Shown: positions 19,193-27,196, numbered from the stretch's first letter. The stretch is DNA of 64,000 bases from Methylosinus sp. H3A (GCF_015709455.1 NZ_JADNQW010000006.1:57538-121537), one strand, 5' to 3'. A program made the numbers and translations. The notes: generated from the letters alone by a model not told the origin.

Positions 19193-20326
19193 TCAGGCCA
19201 ACCTGGCCGCCCTGCCCCGCGCGATTTCTCCCTCATTGTAATATCGCGCCGCCTGCTGCACGGAGCGATGCCGCGATTGCTGCATGGCCTCGGGGAGCGG
19301 TACGCCGGCACGGGCCGCCTCGGTGAGATAACCGGACCTCAACCCATGCGCCGAAAATTCTCCCGGATCGAGTCCGGCGGCGGCGCAGCGGCTCTTGATC
19401 ATCACGTTCACGCTCTGGGGATCGACCGCGGCGGCGCCGATGTTGCCCCATTTGTCGATCGGCCGGAACACGGCGCCAGCGTCGATTTTCGCCAAGGCCA
19501 GCCATACGCGCAACGCTTCGACCGGCCGGCCGACGACGAGCACGCTTTCCCCGGCGTCAGTCGAGGACGTTTTGGTCCGACGCAATCGAATCGCCATGAC
19601 GGGAAGCTTTTCGCCCTTCGGCGCGTCGGGATCAGCGGCGACCGCGTCGCGCTCTTCGAGATCCTCGACTTTGAGCCGTGCGATTTCCGAGCGGCGGCGC
19701 CCGCCCGATCCAAAGGCGAGCAGCAGCAGTGCGCGATCCCGGACGTCGATCACCCTGCTCCGCGCGCAGGTCGCGAGCAGCCGGTCGAGAACATCGCGCG
19801 TGATCGCTGAAGCGCTTTTGCGCGTCCGCGGCCGATCAGCGGCGCGGATGGCGAGGCGCAGGGCATTACGAACCGACGGACTCGCGAACGGCCCTTCGAG
19901 CCCGCGCCAGCGATGCAGGCTGGACCACAATGCGAGGCGGCGCCGCACCGTCGCCGGCGCGTGCGGCCCGTCGGATTTCAGGCGTCCCTCGGCGCGGAGA
20001 GTCGCGGCGACCGCTTCTGGCATCCCGTGTTCGGCGTTTCTCTCGTGCTCCGCCGCGTCCCAGAGATGATGCGCGATGAAGCGCAGCACCGTCGCCTCGG
20101 TCGCCGGCCAGGCGAGCGGAACGCCGTTCGCAGCGCGCGCCCAGGCTTCGAGATAGCCGAGATCGGAGGCGAGCGCGCGCAACGAATTCGGCCCCGTGCC
20201 GGCTTTAGCGAGATGCGTCAGCGTGTCGATCTCGGCGGCGGTCAGCGTCTCGGCCAGGCGATCCCGCGCCGCGAGCGGCAGAAAGCCGGCGAGCGCGTCG
20301 ATCGCGAAATTGTCACTGGATGTCAT
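19193..20326 (-). CDS. Tyrosine-type site-specific recombinase/integrase
   Basis: A 377-residue recombinase. The catalytic set is visible: first arginine in GSGGRRRSEIARL, HGLRSGY with H and second R, SRHRS for the later H, and the nucleophilic tyrosine in ARYYNEGE. A SAM-like N-terminal core-binding domain precedes it. The ATG at 20326 overlaps the PIN gene stop by about 14 bases; the longer frame to 20446 has poor composition and overlaps that gene further. It sits at the border of the defence operon, so it may have moved the island or resolve plasmid multimers. No att pair was identified. Confidence 0.85.
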   Translation of the reverse strand: MTSSDNFAIDALAGFLPLAARDRLAETLTAAEIDTLTHLAKAGTGPNSLRALASDLGYLEAWARAANGVPLAWPATEATVLRFIAHHLWDAAEHERNAEHGMPEAVAATLRAEGRLKSDGPHAPATVRRRLALWSSLHRWRGLEGPFASPSVRNALRLAIRAADRPRTRKSASAITRDVLDRLLATCARSRVIDVRDRALLLLAFGSGGRRRSEIARLKVEDLEERDAVAADPDAPKGEKLPVMAIRLRRTKTSSTDAGESVLVVGRPVEALRVWLALAKIDAGAVFRPIDKWGNIGAAAVDPQSVNVMIKSRCAAAGLDPGEFSAHGLRSGYLTEAARAGVPLPEAMQQSRHRSVQQAARYYNEGEIARGRAARLA

Positions 20327-20738
20327 GCCCCCCCAGCGGCCCGAGCACGGGGATCTTTTCCGCCTGCGCGGCAGTCGCCAGCTTTTTGTCGAGAGTCGCG
20401 AGCGGCAGCCGTTCGGCGATCGCCAGCGCGAGATAGGCCGCGTCATAAGCCGTCAGCCCGTGGACGAGCGCGAGCCGGACGATGTGCTTCGCCTCCCCTC
20501 CGCCGGCGTCACGCAGCGGCATTCGGCCGAGACGGTCGATTTGATAGGACAGCATCTCTTCGGACAGCCTGTTGCGCCGCCAGGCAAGGACGAGAAGATT
20601 ACGCATCTCGTGGAAAAACAGGTTCGGCACGGCGCCGGGCTTCTCACTGAGCCGTCGTGCGAGGGAGGTCGCCGCCGGGCTGTCCTCGTCGGGCAGGAAC
20701 CAGGCGGCGGCGAGCGAGGCGTCGACGACGAACGGCAT
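20313..20738 (-). CDS. vapC: PIN-domain toxin, VapC-like
   Basis: A 141-residue PIN-domain protein. Conserved acidic residues are visible: FVVDASLAAAW at the start, FHEMRN, then LTAYDAAYLALA, and LATLDKKL. VapC toxins are magnesium-dependent ribonucleases that cut tRNA or rRNA and are neutralised by their antitoxin. The ATG at 20738 shares one base with the antitoxin stop (TGATG), so the two are translationally coupled. An upstream in-frame ATG at 20765 would overlap the antitoxin and is not preferred. Confidence 0.85.
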   Translation of the reverse strand: MPFVVDASLAAAWFLPDEDSPAATSLARRLSEKPGAVPNLFFHEMRNLLVLAWRRNRLSEEMLSYQIDRLGRMPLRDAGGGEAKHIVRLALVHGLTAYDAAYLALAIAERLPLATLDKKLATAAQAEKIPVLGPLGGHDIQ

Positions 20739-20986
20739 CAGTATTTGTGCCCTTCGTGCCGCCATGCGAGAATTTCCTCACGGGTGACCGGCTTGATCTC
20801 GCCGCTGTCGCGCGCTTTCAAGATTTCCTCGATGACGGCGGCGCGGCGCGCCTTCTCGTCGAGCGCGGTCAGCTTCGCCACGGGCTCGTTTCCGCGCGCG
20901 ATGACGATCTCCTCGCCCGCCTCGACGAGGGCGAGGAGCTCGGAGAGCCTGGTCTTGGCCTCGGCGACTTTGACGGTGATGGACAT
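20738..20986 (-). CDS. Phd/YefM-type antitoxin
   Basis: An 82-residue protein. The N-terminus VKVAEAKTRLSELLALVEAGEE with ARGNEPVAKL is the Phd/YefM DNA-binding fold. The C-terminal KPVTREEILAWRHEGHKY tail should bind the toxin. It precedes the VapC-like toxin with a one-base overlap, the normal order, and probably autorepresses the promoter in the 21.0-21.1 kb region. Loss of the plasmid would free the toxin, so the pair likely aids retention. Confidence 0.86.
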   Translation of the reverse strand: MSITVKVAEAKTRLSELLALVEAGEEIVIARGNEPVAKLTALDEKARRAAVIEEILKARDSGEIKPVTREEILAWRHEGHKY

Positions 20987-21077
20987 GCTCGCCTCAAGGG
21001 ATGCGAAACGCCGGCGGGATTCCGGCTTTTGAGAGTTTCAGACATCTTTCTCGCTTGGTCAATAGGCTGGTTCACTG

Positions 21078-21106
21078 AGTATCGATAAGAGGTACTTATC
21101 GATACT
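21078..21106. repeat. Perfect 12-bp inverted repeat (AGTATCGATAAG, 5-base spacer)
   Basis: Left arm 21078-21089 and right arm 21095-21106 are perfect complements around the spacer AGGTA. It lies in the divergent intergenic region, about 90 bases before the antitoxin start and 140 before the RHE_PE00001-type gene. It is too far from any stop to be a terminator and lacks a T-run. It is most likely an operator for a dimeric repressor, possibly the antitoxin; a recombinase site is an alternative. Confidence 0.6.
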
Positions 21107-21245
21107 AATATCACCCTTCCCTCCCCTATCCGAGTAGCGGAAAGAAATAGCGATTTAGTTTCCGTTTCTAAATTGATCGCGCTTATATTCAATTGCTTGT
21201 GATTTGCGCTCGGCGGAGCGCCCGGGGTGAATTCTCCGGTCAAAA

Positions 21246-22376
21246 ATGTCGATTGTCGGTCTGGAAGAGAGGCGAGATCGAATGGCGGCGCGCATCGGAA
21301 ACCTAGACTGGCTCGTCGAGCTGCCCGGTCAGTTCGGTCTGCACGCGGCGATTGGAGCGGCCGAGGACGCTCTCGCAAGGCTGGACGAGCGGCTTCGCGG
21401 CAACCCCTTCCGCGACGGCTGGATCGCGCGCGCCAACTTCGGGGAGGCCTGCGCGAACCTGTATCTCGCGGGCGAACTGGTCCATCTCGAGGACCTGATG
21501 CTGCACGACGCGGAGACGGACGTCCGGGGGGCTCCTCATGAATTGGTGCGCGCGCACGCGGTGTTGCATGAGCGCCGACGTATCGCGGCCGCCGCGCCGG
21601 GCGATTGGCTCGCCCGCAGGCTCGACGCGCCGCGGCGGCAAGAGTCGCCTGACGAACCCGAGTCCTCCCCCTGCCCTAATGTCGTCGACGACGATCCGCT
21701 CGCTGCGGAGTTCGCCGTGATCGACGCGGCGATCGCGAGCTCCTCACGACTACTGCGTGACGGCGTCGCCAGCTCGCGCTCGCCGGCGTCGGCTCCGATT
21801 CCTGGCCGGGAGCTCGTCTACTCTGAGGACTGGGACGAAGGCGCCGCCCTCGCCGATTGGCGCGCGATCTGCTCGCAGACAGACGAGCTGGCGCCGGTTC
21901 TGGCGGCCGCTGTCGCCTACGAGACCTGGTGTGAAATTCAGCCTCTGCAGCGTGAAGCGTGGATGGGCTCGCTGCTGGTCGCGGATCTGCTCCGTGCTCG
22001 GGGCAAGGCGCAGGCGCATCTTCCAAGCCTGGATGTGGGCTTGATAGCGATTCCTCGGGCGCGCCGCCGGCATAAGGCGCGCGCGACGCGCATCTTAGCA
22101 GTGCTCGAAGCAATTTCCGCCTCGTCGCGAGCAGGGCTCGCGGAGCTCGATCGACTTTCGACAGAGGCTAATCTCTTGCGACGCCGCGTCGGGCGACGAC
22201 GCGGGAATTCGAAGCTGCCGGCCCTCGCGGAAATGGTGCTGTCACGGCCCTTGGTGACGGGGGCATTGGTGGCCGGTGAACTGCGGGTCAGCAAGAGGGC
22301 CGCGTTGGGGATGATTTCAACTCTCGGGCTTCGTGAATTGACGGGCCGGAAGCACTTCAGAGCCTGGAGCATTTAA
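21246..22376 (+). CDS. RHE_PE00001-family plasmid protein (DUF1612 plus C-terminal HTH)
   Basis: A 376-residue protein of the family seen on rhizobial plasmids. The first about 110 residues include GWIARANFGEACANLYLAGELVHLEDLMLHD. A central DUF1612-like part covers WDEGAALADW to ETWCEIQPLQREAWMGSLLVADLLR. The C-terminus LSRPLVTGALVAGELRVSKRAALGMI resembles the Fic-associated winged-helix segment that binds DNA. No catalytic Fic HPFxxGNGR motif is present, so AMPylation is not supported. The role is unknown, probably regulatory. The ATG at 21246 is weakly supported by upstream purines. Confidence 0.75.
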   Translation: MSIVGLEERRDRMAARIGNLDWLVELPGQFGLHAAIGAAEDALARLDERLRGNPFRDGWIARANFGEACANLYLAGELVHLEDLMLHDAETDVRGAPHELVRAHAVLHERRRIAAAAPGDWLARRLDAPRRQESPDEPESSPCPNVVDDDPLAAEFAVIDAAIASSSRLLRDGVASSRSPASAPIPGRELVYSEDWDEGAALADWRAICSQTDELAPVLAAAVAYETWCEIQPLQREAWMGSLLVADLLRARGKAQAHLPSLDVGLIAIPRARRRHKARATRILAVLEAISASSRAGLAELDRLSTEANLLRRRVGRRRGNSKLPALAEMVLSRPLVTGALVAGELRVSKRAALGMISTLGLRELTGRKHFRAWSI

Positions 22377-22409
22377 TTGATCCGAGCGTCTTAGAATCCT
22401 CGGGCTTCG

Positions 22410-23102
22410 TTAGAGGTCGGGTCCGAAGGAATTCGGGTTCGAAATTTGGTCGATCATCGTTGGATCGTCGTCGCCGACTCCAGACCTGTTTACGCGGGTC
22501 GATACGAGCCATTCACGCAAAAAATCGTCCGGCGGAGGCGTTAGGAGAGCGGTCGGGTCGGGACCGGAGAGCCATTCGTCGAAATGAGCCGGGGCAAGGA
22601 GGATAGGCATTCGATCGTGAAAGGAGGTCATCCAGGAGTTGGCAGGGCCGACGATAATCGTGGCGGAGAGGACGGTATCCGCTGCTTCGAGATCGCGCCA
22701 ACTTTCCCATAGCCCGGCGAACGCCAACGGTCGTCCGTCAACTCGACTGAAATAGTGAGGAATTTTGCCCCCTGCTCTCCCTGTCCATTCGAAGAATCCA
22801 GAGGCAGGAATGATGCACCGGCGCGACTTGAAGGCTGTCCTGAACATCGGCTTTTCGGCGACGGTTTCGGCCCGTGCGTTGAAGGTCGCTGGCAATTCCT
22901 TGAGCGGCTTTTTCCACCACGAGGGGACGAGTCCCCAACGCATGGGGACGAGCAGGCGACCGCCCTCCTCGCGGCGAAGGACGTCGATCGTGGTGGTCGG
23001 CGCGATGTTGTATCGCGGCCGCAAGTTTCTCGGGGGTCCGAGGAGGTTCAAATAGGCTTCGACCTCGGCCCAAGTGTATGCTTGTGTGAAGCGTCCGCAC
23101 AT
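22410..23102 (-). CDS. SOS-response-associated peptidase (SRAP, YedK/HMCES-like)
   Basis: A 230-residue SRAP protein. The catalytic cysteine follows the initiator Met (MCGRFTQ), which fixes the start at 23102 rather than the longer frame to 23576. Family motifs follow: RPRYNIAPTT, RWGLVPSWWK, FNARAETVAEKPMFRTAF, RRCIIPASGFFEW and HDRMPILL. SRAP proteins crosslink to abasic sites in single-stranded DNA. On a plasmid it may protect single-stranded transfer intermediates; that is inference. The frame is intact. Confidence 0.92.
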   Translation of the reverse strand: MCGRFTQAYTWAEVEAYLNLLGPPRNLRPRYNIAPTTTIDVLRREEGGRLLVPMRWGLVPSWWKKPLKELPATFNARAETVAEKPMFRTAFKSRRCIIPASGFFEWTGRAGGKIPHYFSRVDGRPLAFAGLWESWRDLEAADTVLSATIIVGPANSWMTSFHDRMPILLAPAHFDEWLSGPDPTALLTPPPDDFLREWLVSTRVNRSGVGDDDPTMIDQISNPNSFGPDL

Positions 23103-23154
23103 CGCCGTAGCATACCGGCGGCGTCGGGGTTTCGGAAGTCGGCGGTCGATGTCG

Positions 23155-23370
23155 TTAAGCCCGCGCCTGGCGCGCCTGCGACACTTTCGGCCGCCATCGG
23201 CGAATGATCTCCTCGATTTCTGCGCGGTATTCTTCGGGATATTCGGTGATCGGCCGGCTCGCGACGTAGCTGAAAACGGTCGCCATATCGGCCGCGATAG
23301 ACTCGTCGACGTTGAAGACGTCGACGATGTCGAAGCCGCCACAGCTATCGGCGTTCCACCAAGCCCCCAA
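23155..23370 (-). CDS. DUF7673-like small protein, start unclear
   Basis: The TTG at 23370 gives a 71-residue frame, but recognisable family sequence runs further upstream without a break to about 23460 (FERLLRDKSNTGQSKRAANFILGAWWNAD, of which the second half lies inside the called CDS). The frame stays open to a stop at 23485-23487 yet holds no ATG, GTG or TTG. DUF7673 proteins are small, helical and plasmid-associated, of unknown function. Either a rare start codon, an upstream frame error, or 5' decay explains this. The neighbouring partition repeat array begins about 55 bases beyond the open end, so a rearrangement may have removed the true start. Confidence 0.5.
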   Translation of the reverse strand: MGAWWNADSCGGFDIVDVFNVDESIAADMATVFSYVASRPITEYPEEYRAEIEEIIRRWRPKVSQARQARA

Positions 23371-23540
23371 TATGAAATTTGCGGCCCGTTTGGATTGACC
23401 GGTGTTGCTTTTATCCCTGAGGAGCCGTTCGAACGCGGGTCGGGTATCCTTGAGCTTATGGATCGGGGTTGTCCTAAGCTGGGATTAAGGCGTTCTCGGC
23501 AGAGAGATAGCCTCAAAATAACAGTGATATACGCGTTACT

Positions 23541-23693
23541 TACTGCTAGGCTAGCAGCTAGCCTATACACCGCCAAACTACAAGGCTAGTGGCTATGCTA
23601 GCATCTTGGCTAGCGCCTAGCCTAACCGATAGCCTTGCATCCAGACGAGCCTAGATGCTAGGCTAACGTGTTGCTAGCATCTAGGCTAGCATT
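23541..23693. repeat. GCTAGC-core repeat array, probable centromere/operator of the ParA locus
   Basis: Six exact GCTAGC cores occur (23550, 23557, 23597, 23609, 23673, 23685), many inside longer TAGGCTAGC or GCTAGCCTA units, plus several one-base variants. The first two form the inverted pair TAGGCTAGC-A-GCTAGCCTA. The array ends 17 bases before the parA start. Repeats directly before a ParA plus ribbon-helix-helix operon are typical partition sites that also act as the operator. Iterons for a replication protein are less likely, since repC is 25 kb away. Confidence 0.75.
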
Positions 23694-23709
23694 TTTGGGG
23701 AGCATTGCG

Positions 23710-24417
23710 ATGGCCGTCATTTCCGCCGCGAATCCAAAAGGGGGGGCGGGGAAGTCCACCTCCACGCTTATCTTGGCCACTTATCTGGCACACGAGGCGG
23801 GGGCGAGCGTATGCGTCATCGACGCCGACCCAAATCAGCCGATCACCGACTGGCGCCAGAACGGCCGCTCGGAATCGACGATCGAGGTGCTCGGCGGCGC
23901 GCGCGAGGATACGATCATGAACATGATCGACGACGCGGCGTCGAGGCACCAATTCGTATTTGTCGATCTCGAGGGCACGGCGTCCCTCCTCGTCACCCGA
24001 GCAATGGCGTTCTCGGATCTGGTTTTGGTTCCGATGCAAGCGAGCGCTGTCGACGGACGGCAAGCGGCCCGGGCAGTGGAGGCCGTTCGACGCGAGGAAA
24101 AAATGATGCAGCGGTCGAACCCGGATCGGCGGTTGCCTTACAAAGTTCTTTTAACGCGGACGTGCGCTATCGGCGCGCCCGTGCCGTCGTCCCAGAGGCG
24201 GTTGGAGGCCGAGCTCGCGAAGGCGGGCGTCGATCGCTTCAAAAATGCCTTCGTCGAACGACAAGCCTTCAAAGCTATCTTCGAAGAGAGGCTCGCCCTT
24301 CATGAAATGGAAGGCCTGAAGGTCGGCAACCTTGAGGCTGCGCAGCAAAACGCAGCCATCGTGTGCGCGGAACTGGTTGGCATAGTTTCGGCTCTTGCGG
24401 CGGAGACGGCGGCATGA
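23710..24417 (+). CDS. parA: ParA-family partition ATPase
   Basis: A 235-residue ParA/MinD ATPase. The deviant Walker A is [10 protein letters not shown] near the N-terminus, [15 protein letters not shown] is the A' motif and [11 protein letters not shown] is Walker B. It is a short ParA lacking an N-terminal HTH (type Ib-like), so the small partner protein must bind the centromere. The ATG at 23710 has GGGGAG nine bases upstream; the longer frame to 23668 would run through the repeat array and is rejected. It is coupled by ATGA to the next gene. It likely positions plasmid copies before division. Confidence 0.88.
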   Translation: MAVISAANPKGGAGKSTSTLILATYLAHEAGASVCVIDADPNQPITDWRQNGRSESTIEVLGGAREDTIMNMIDDAASRHQFVFVDLEGTASLLVTRAMAFSDLVLVPMQASAVDGRQAARAVEAVRREEKMMQRSNPDRRLPYKVLLTRTCAIGAPVPSSQRRLEAELAKAGVDRFKNAFVERQAFKAIFEERLALHEMEGLKVGNLEAAQQNAAIVCAELVGIVSALAAETAA

Positions 24418-24755
24418 ACGACGAAGTGAAGACCGGAGGATTCGGATTTTCATCGGCCAACGACGCCATCCGCGGGCTCGCGGCCTCGGTCAAACCGAAA
24501 CCTAGAACAGTCGAGGCAGGCCCCGGCGTCCGAGCGCAGGCTGCGGATCGGGTCGCCGAGGAAATCGGATTTGAGAGCCGTGAGAGCACGAAACGCGTAA
24601 CGAAGGCGAGCAAGACGCCAGCGGAGCCAATGCAGCAGTTGGCGATGCGACTTCCGATTTCCGTGCTTCGAGAATTCGCGAAATTCGCCGAGGACAACGA
24701 CCTCAGTTACCCAAAGGCGCTCGCGGAGTTGCTGAGAAAAGAGAGGCGGCGATGA
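24414..24755 (+). CDS. Small ribbon-helix-helix-like partition partner of ParA
   Basis: A 113-residue protein starting at the ATG that overlaps the parA stop by four bases. The first about 70 residues look disordered and basic ([21 protein letters not shown]). The C-terminus [20 protein letters not shown] followed by [16 protein letters not shown] has the strand-helix-helix pattern of MetJ/Arc proteins. By position and shape it is the ParG/ParB-like adaptor expected to bind the GCTAGC array. The N-terminal tail may stimulate ParA ATPase, as in ParG; that is by analogy. Confidence 0.7.
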   Translation: MNDEVKTGGFGFSSANDAIRGLAASVKPKPRTVEAGPGVRAQAADRVAEEIGFESRESTKRVTKASKTPAEPMQQLAMRLPISVLREFAKFAEDNDLSYPKALAELLRKERRR

Positions 24756-24970
24756 TAACGGGCAGGGGGAAGGGCGTAGGCTCGGTGGCGGCCGTAGCCG
24801 CCACCTTGATCGTTTTCCTTACTGTGAGAACGGAGCGCCAGTGGCTCGCGCTTGGGTTCGTCGACCGCTCGATCGTCGCCGCGATGTGGATCGCGGCCAT
24901 TTTTGTCATGCTGGCGGTCGGCATGACGTGTTGGCGATATTTGCGCATTCGATCCGTGAACAGGCGCTAG
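24752..24970 (+). CDS. Small two-helix membrane protein in the parA operon
   Basis: A 72-residue protein whose ATG overlaps the previous stop by four bases. Two hydrophobic segments are visible, about residues 9-24 and 40-60, separated by a charged loop (RTERQW). No family was recognised. The operon position suggests co-translation with the partition genes, but a partition role is not implied; it may belong to the transfer region that follows. Confidence 0.55.
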   Translation: MITGRGKGVGSVAAVAATLIVFLTVRTERQWLALGFVDRSIVAAMWIAAIFVMLAVGMTCWRYLRIRSVNRR

Positions 24971-24982
24971 GCGCGCTAGGCG

Positions 24983-25609
24983 TCAGCGCGTCGTGGGAAG
25001 CGTCTGGCTGGGAGTCGACGGGGACGCGTTAGCTTTGCTGTAGGCCCGCAATATGATCGACATCGGCTCAGGGAAATCGGGATAGGCCCAGAGACCCGCT
25101 TTCGACCGGCGCGCTAAATTCTCGGCCTCGGCATAAGCCTGATGCACGGGCCGCCCCTCGAGCGAAGTCGAGGCGACCGCGTATCCGAGAGTGACGATGG
25201 ACATACCGAGGTCGACGCGAGACCCTTTGCTTTTTCCAGACGCCATCTGAGCGAAGCAGATAACGAAGTGCGTCGTGTCGCCTGCGATCTGCGCCGCGGT
25301 GTAACAAAGAGGCTTCAAGTCCCGAATAAGCGCGACGAGCATAGCAAGGCTCGCCTCGCCGCAGTCGCGCTTCAAGCCGTGCTCATTGGTGAAAAAGGTG
25401 CCCCGCAAGCAGGACTGCACGCCATAGAGGCGATATCGCTGTCCTTGATGCGCCCACGTATCGCCAGTCTCGAATGTCGCGGTCTCGGGGATAGGAAACC
25501 AGCGCGAATCGGTGGCGCGAGTCTGCGCCCCGGACTGCGACGTCCAGCAGAAGCACAACGCAGCCCCAAAAATCGATCGCCATGCCAACGATTTAGCTGC
25601 ATATTCCAT
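24983..25609 (-). CDS. Secreted thermonuclease-fold (SNase-like) protein
   Basis: A 208-residue protein with a signal peptide ending about ...GAQTRA. The body has SNase-like landmarks: GQRYRLYGVQS, DCGEASLAML, VDLGMSIVTLGYAVA and QAYAEAENLARRSKAGLW. In staphylococcal nuclease a DTPE-like acidic motif follows RLxG/L; here it is VQSCLRG, so the usual acidic catalytic residue seems absent. It may be inactive or structural. Such genes often accompany VirB-type clusters. It is transcribed against the partition operon, with 12 bases between their ends. Confidence 0.65.
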   Translation of the reverse strand: MEYAAKSLAWRSIFGAALCFCWTSQSGAQTRATDSRWFPIPETATFETGDTWAHQGQRYRLYGVQSCLRGTFFTNEHGLKRDCGEASLAMLVALIRDLKPLCYTAAQIAGDTTHFVICFAQMASGKSKGSRVDLGMSIVTLGYAVASTSLEGRPVHQAYAEAENLARRSKAGLWAYPDFPEPMSIILRAYSKANASPSTPSQTLPTTR

Positions 25610-25624
25610 TATATTGAACGCCGA

Positions 25625-25978
25625 TCACTGGTTAGGCTGCCCGTAGACCCAAGGATATTCGCTCTTCGATCCGGCGCTCGGCCCTGTGGTCAAGCCATTG
25701 GCAGGACCGCCAGCACTCTGATTTTGTTGGCTGTTCGAATTAGCGCCCTGCATCGCTTCGGCGCAAATTCCGACCGCGAATCCGTATGCCTGCATAACCA
25801 GTGCCTGTTGCATTATAGGCACGCAATACGGAATTGAGGACCAGGAAGGGTTGGTGGCGGCGCCGCAGAGAAGCACTTTGCAGGCAAAGCTTGCGTCTTG
25901 TGCGTGAGTCATAACCGGCTGTATTAGACTGCATATCGATGCCGCAATAACGATTTTTTGGAAACTCGACCTCGACAT
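25625..25978 (-). CDS. TrbM/KikA-like conjugation protein
   Basis: A 117-residue secreted protein. The start follows GGAGGC by four bases; a signal peptide runs to about ...MTHAQ. The core ASFACKVLLCGAATNPSWSS plus YCVPIMQQ matches the cysteine-rich TrbM/KikA family, and the tail is Gln/Asn/Gly-rich. These periplasmic proteins accompany conjugative secretion systems and are needed for or assist transfer. It is divergent from virB1, with 81 bases between starts holding both promoters. Confidence 0.75.
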   Translation of the reverse strand: MSRSSFQKIVIAASICSLIQPVMTHAQDASFACKVLLCGAATNPSWSSIPYCVPIMQQALVMQAYGFAVGICAEAMQGANSNSQQNQSAGGPANGLTTGPSAGSKSEYPWVYGQPNQ

Positions 25979-26059
25979 GAAAGCCTCCGTACGTGGAGCT
26001 TGCGCCGGACTCATTTGAATGTATAACATATTTTTTGTTATTAGCGAGCGGCGGCGGCC

Positions 26060-26788
26060 ATGCGGCGATCGGTTCGAGCCATTTCATTGATCTTATTCGT
26101 TCCTACCGCTCTCGCGGCCGGGGAGTCCGATTTGCGCGGCGCGCGGGATCGCTTCGAGGCGACGGTCGACAGTTCGGGAAAGGTTATCCCGGGGCGGCAA
26201 GTTTCGGGAGCGGTCGAGCGATTGAGCGAGAGCGCGCCGGTGCACTCTCCTTGCGCAACGTCGCCCATTTCGCGAGAGGCTGCTCGATCCCTCGTCGAAC
26301 AGATCGCGAGAGAGGAAAACTTCTATCCTGATTTTGTTGTCGCGGTTGCACGCGCGGAAAGCGATTTTAGGTCGGACGCCTTGTCGCCGAAGGGCGCTGT
26401 CGGCTTGATGCAAATCACGCGGGACACGGCAGAGCGATATCAGGTCGATATCTGCGATCCTTCGGAAAATGTGCGGGGCGGTATTCGCTTCCTTCGTGAT
26501 CTTCACGGCCGTTACCACAACCCGCTCTTTATCCTGGCCGCATACAACGCCGGCGAGGCCGCATTGGCGGAACATGGCGGCGTGCCTCCGTATCCCGAAA
26601 CGGTGAAATTTGTCGCCGATGTCCTCAACGACTTTTACGACTGGGAAAAGGTCGTGAAGACGCACGGTCCCAAGGCTGCGCATGTTGCAGCGAACAGGAT
26701 CGAGCGGAATGCGTCGCATTCGCGTCGCGGTGAAGTTGGAACCAGTGACGAAAGGTGGAAGTCCGGGTTCGTCTGGAACGCCGAGTAG
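26060..26788 (+). CDS. virB1: VirB1-like lytic transglycosylase
   Basis: A 242-residue secreted enzyme. The signal peptide is residues about 1-20. The SLT core has the catalytic glutamate in AVARAESDFRSDALSPKGAVGLMQI, then RFLRDLHGRYHNPLFILAAYNAG. It opens peptidoglycan so the secretion channel can assemble. It is the first gene of the virB operon; the gap to virB2 is 26 bases. The C-terminal about 45 residues are basic and poorly conserved. Confidence 0.9.
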   Translation: MRRSVRAISLILFVPTALAAGESDLRGARDRFEATVDSSGKVIPGRQVSGAVERLSESAPVHSPCATSPISREAARSLVEQIAREENFYPDFVVAVARAESDFRSDALSPKGAVGLMQITRDTAERYQVDICDPSENVRGGIRFLRDLHGRYHNPLFILAAYNAGEAALAEHGGVPPYPETVKFVADVLNDFYDWEKVVKTHGPKAAHVAANRIERNASHSRRGEVGTSDERWKSGFVWNAE

Positions 26789-26814
26789 GTCGGAACCAAA
26801 TGAGAGGAACAGCT

Positions 26815-27126
26815 ATGTTGAAATCATTTCCTTCGGCCGTTGCGAAGCGATGCGCGGTCATCGCAGCTTCAATCGTCTTGAGCGTGACGCCGGCGTTTGC
26901 GACGGGCAATCTGGCGCCCGTGCAATCGACGCTGCAAACGCTAGTTTCGGTTCTGACCGGCCAGATTTCGACGTCACTTGCGGTGTTGGCGGTCATCTCG
27001 CTCGGCTTTTTCGCCTGGGCAGGGCGCCTGACATGGGCCATCGCCGGCTCGGTGATTTTCGGAATCGTGCTCGTGTTCGGTTCCGTCCAAATCGTCCAGT
27101 TCTTCCAATCGGCGGTTGGACAGTAA
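26815..27126 (+). CDS. virB2: VirB2/TrbC-like major pilin
   Basis: A 103-residue prepilin. The start at 26815 has GAGAGGAAC upstream. A long leader with cleavage near VTPAFA is followed by a mature subunit of about 70 residues with two hydrophobic helices (ISTSLAVLAVISLGFFAWAG and WAIAGSVIFGIVLVFGSVQIV). This fits VirB2 pilins that polymerise into the conjugative pilus. A strong hairpin follows the stop and may raise pilin mRNA stability. Confidence 0.88.
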   Translation: MLKSFPSAVAKRCAVIAASIVLSVTPAFATGNLAPVQSTLQTLVSVLTGQISTSLAVLAVISLGFFAWAGRLTWAIAGSVIFGIVLVFGSVQIVQFFQSAVGQ

Positions 27127-27133
27127 CCAAATC

Positions 27134-27169
27134 AGAAGCAGCGCCGCTCCTTGGAGCGACGCTGCTTCT
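27134..27169 (+). promoter_or_regulatory. Strong hairpin between virB2 and virB3
   Basis: Arms AGAAGCAGCG (27134-27143) and CGCTGCTTCT (27160-27169) are perfect complements, with an inner GCTCC/GGAGC stem around TT. No T-run follows, so it is not a classical terminator. Placement just after the pilin stop suggests an mRNA stabiliser or partial attenuator setting pilin above the downstream genes. Confidence 0.6.
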
Positions 27170-27196
27170 GCGCTGCGATATCGATCGGAGTGATAT

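Noticed and set aside
21246..22376. Fic/AMPylase assignment for this gene
   Set aside because: The catalytic HPFxxGNGR motif is absent; only the C-terminal HTH resembles Fic-associated proteins.
22410..23576. 388-codon version of the SRAP gene
   Set aside because: The catalytic Cys must follow the initiator Met, which fixes the start at 23102; the upstream part is Ser/Arg-rich non-coding sequence.
23541..23693. CRISPR array
   Set aside because: The units are about 6-11 bases with uneven spacing and mixed orientation; no cas genes are present.
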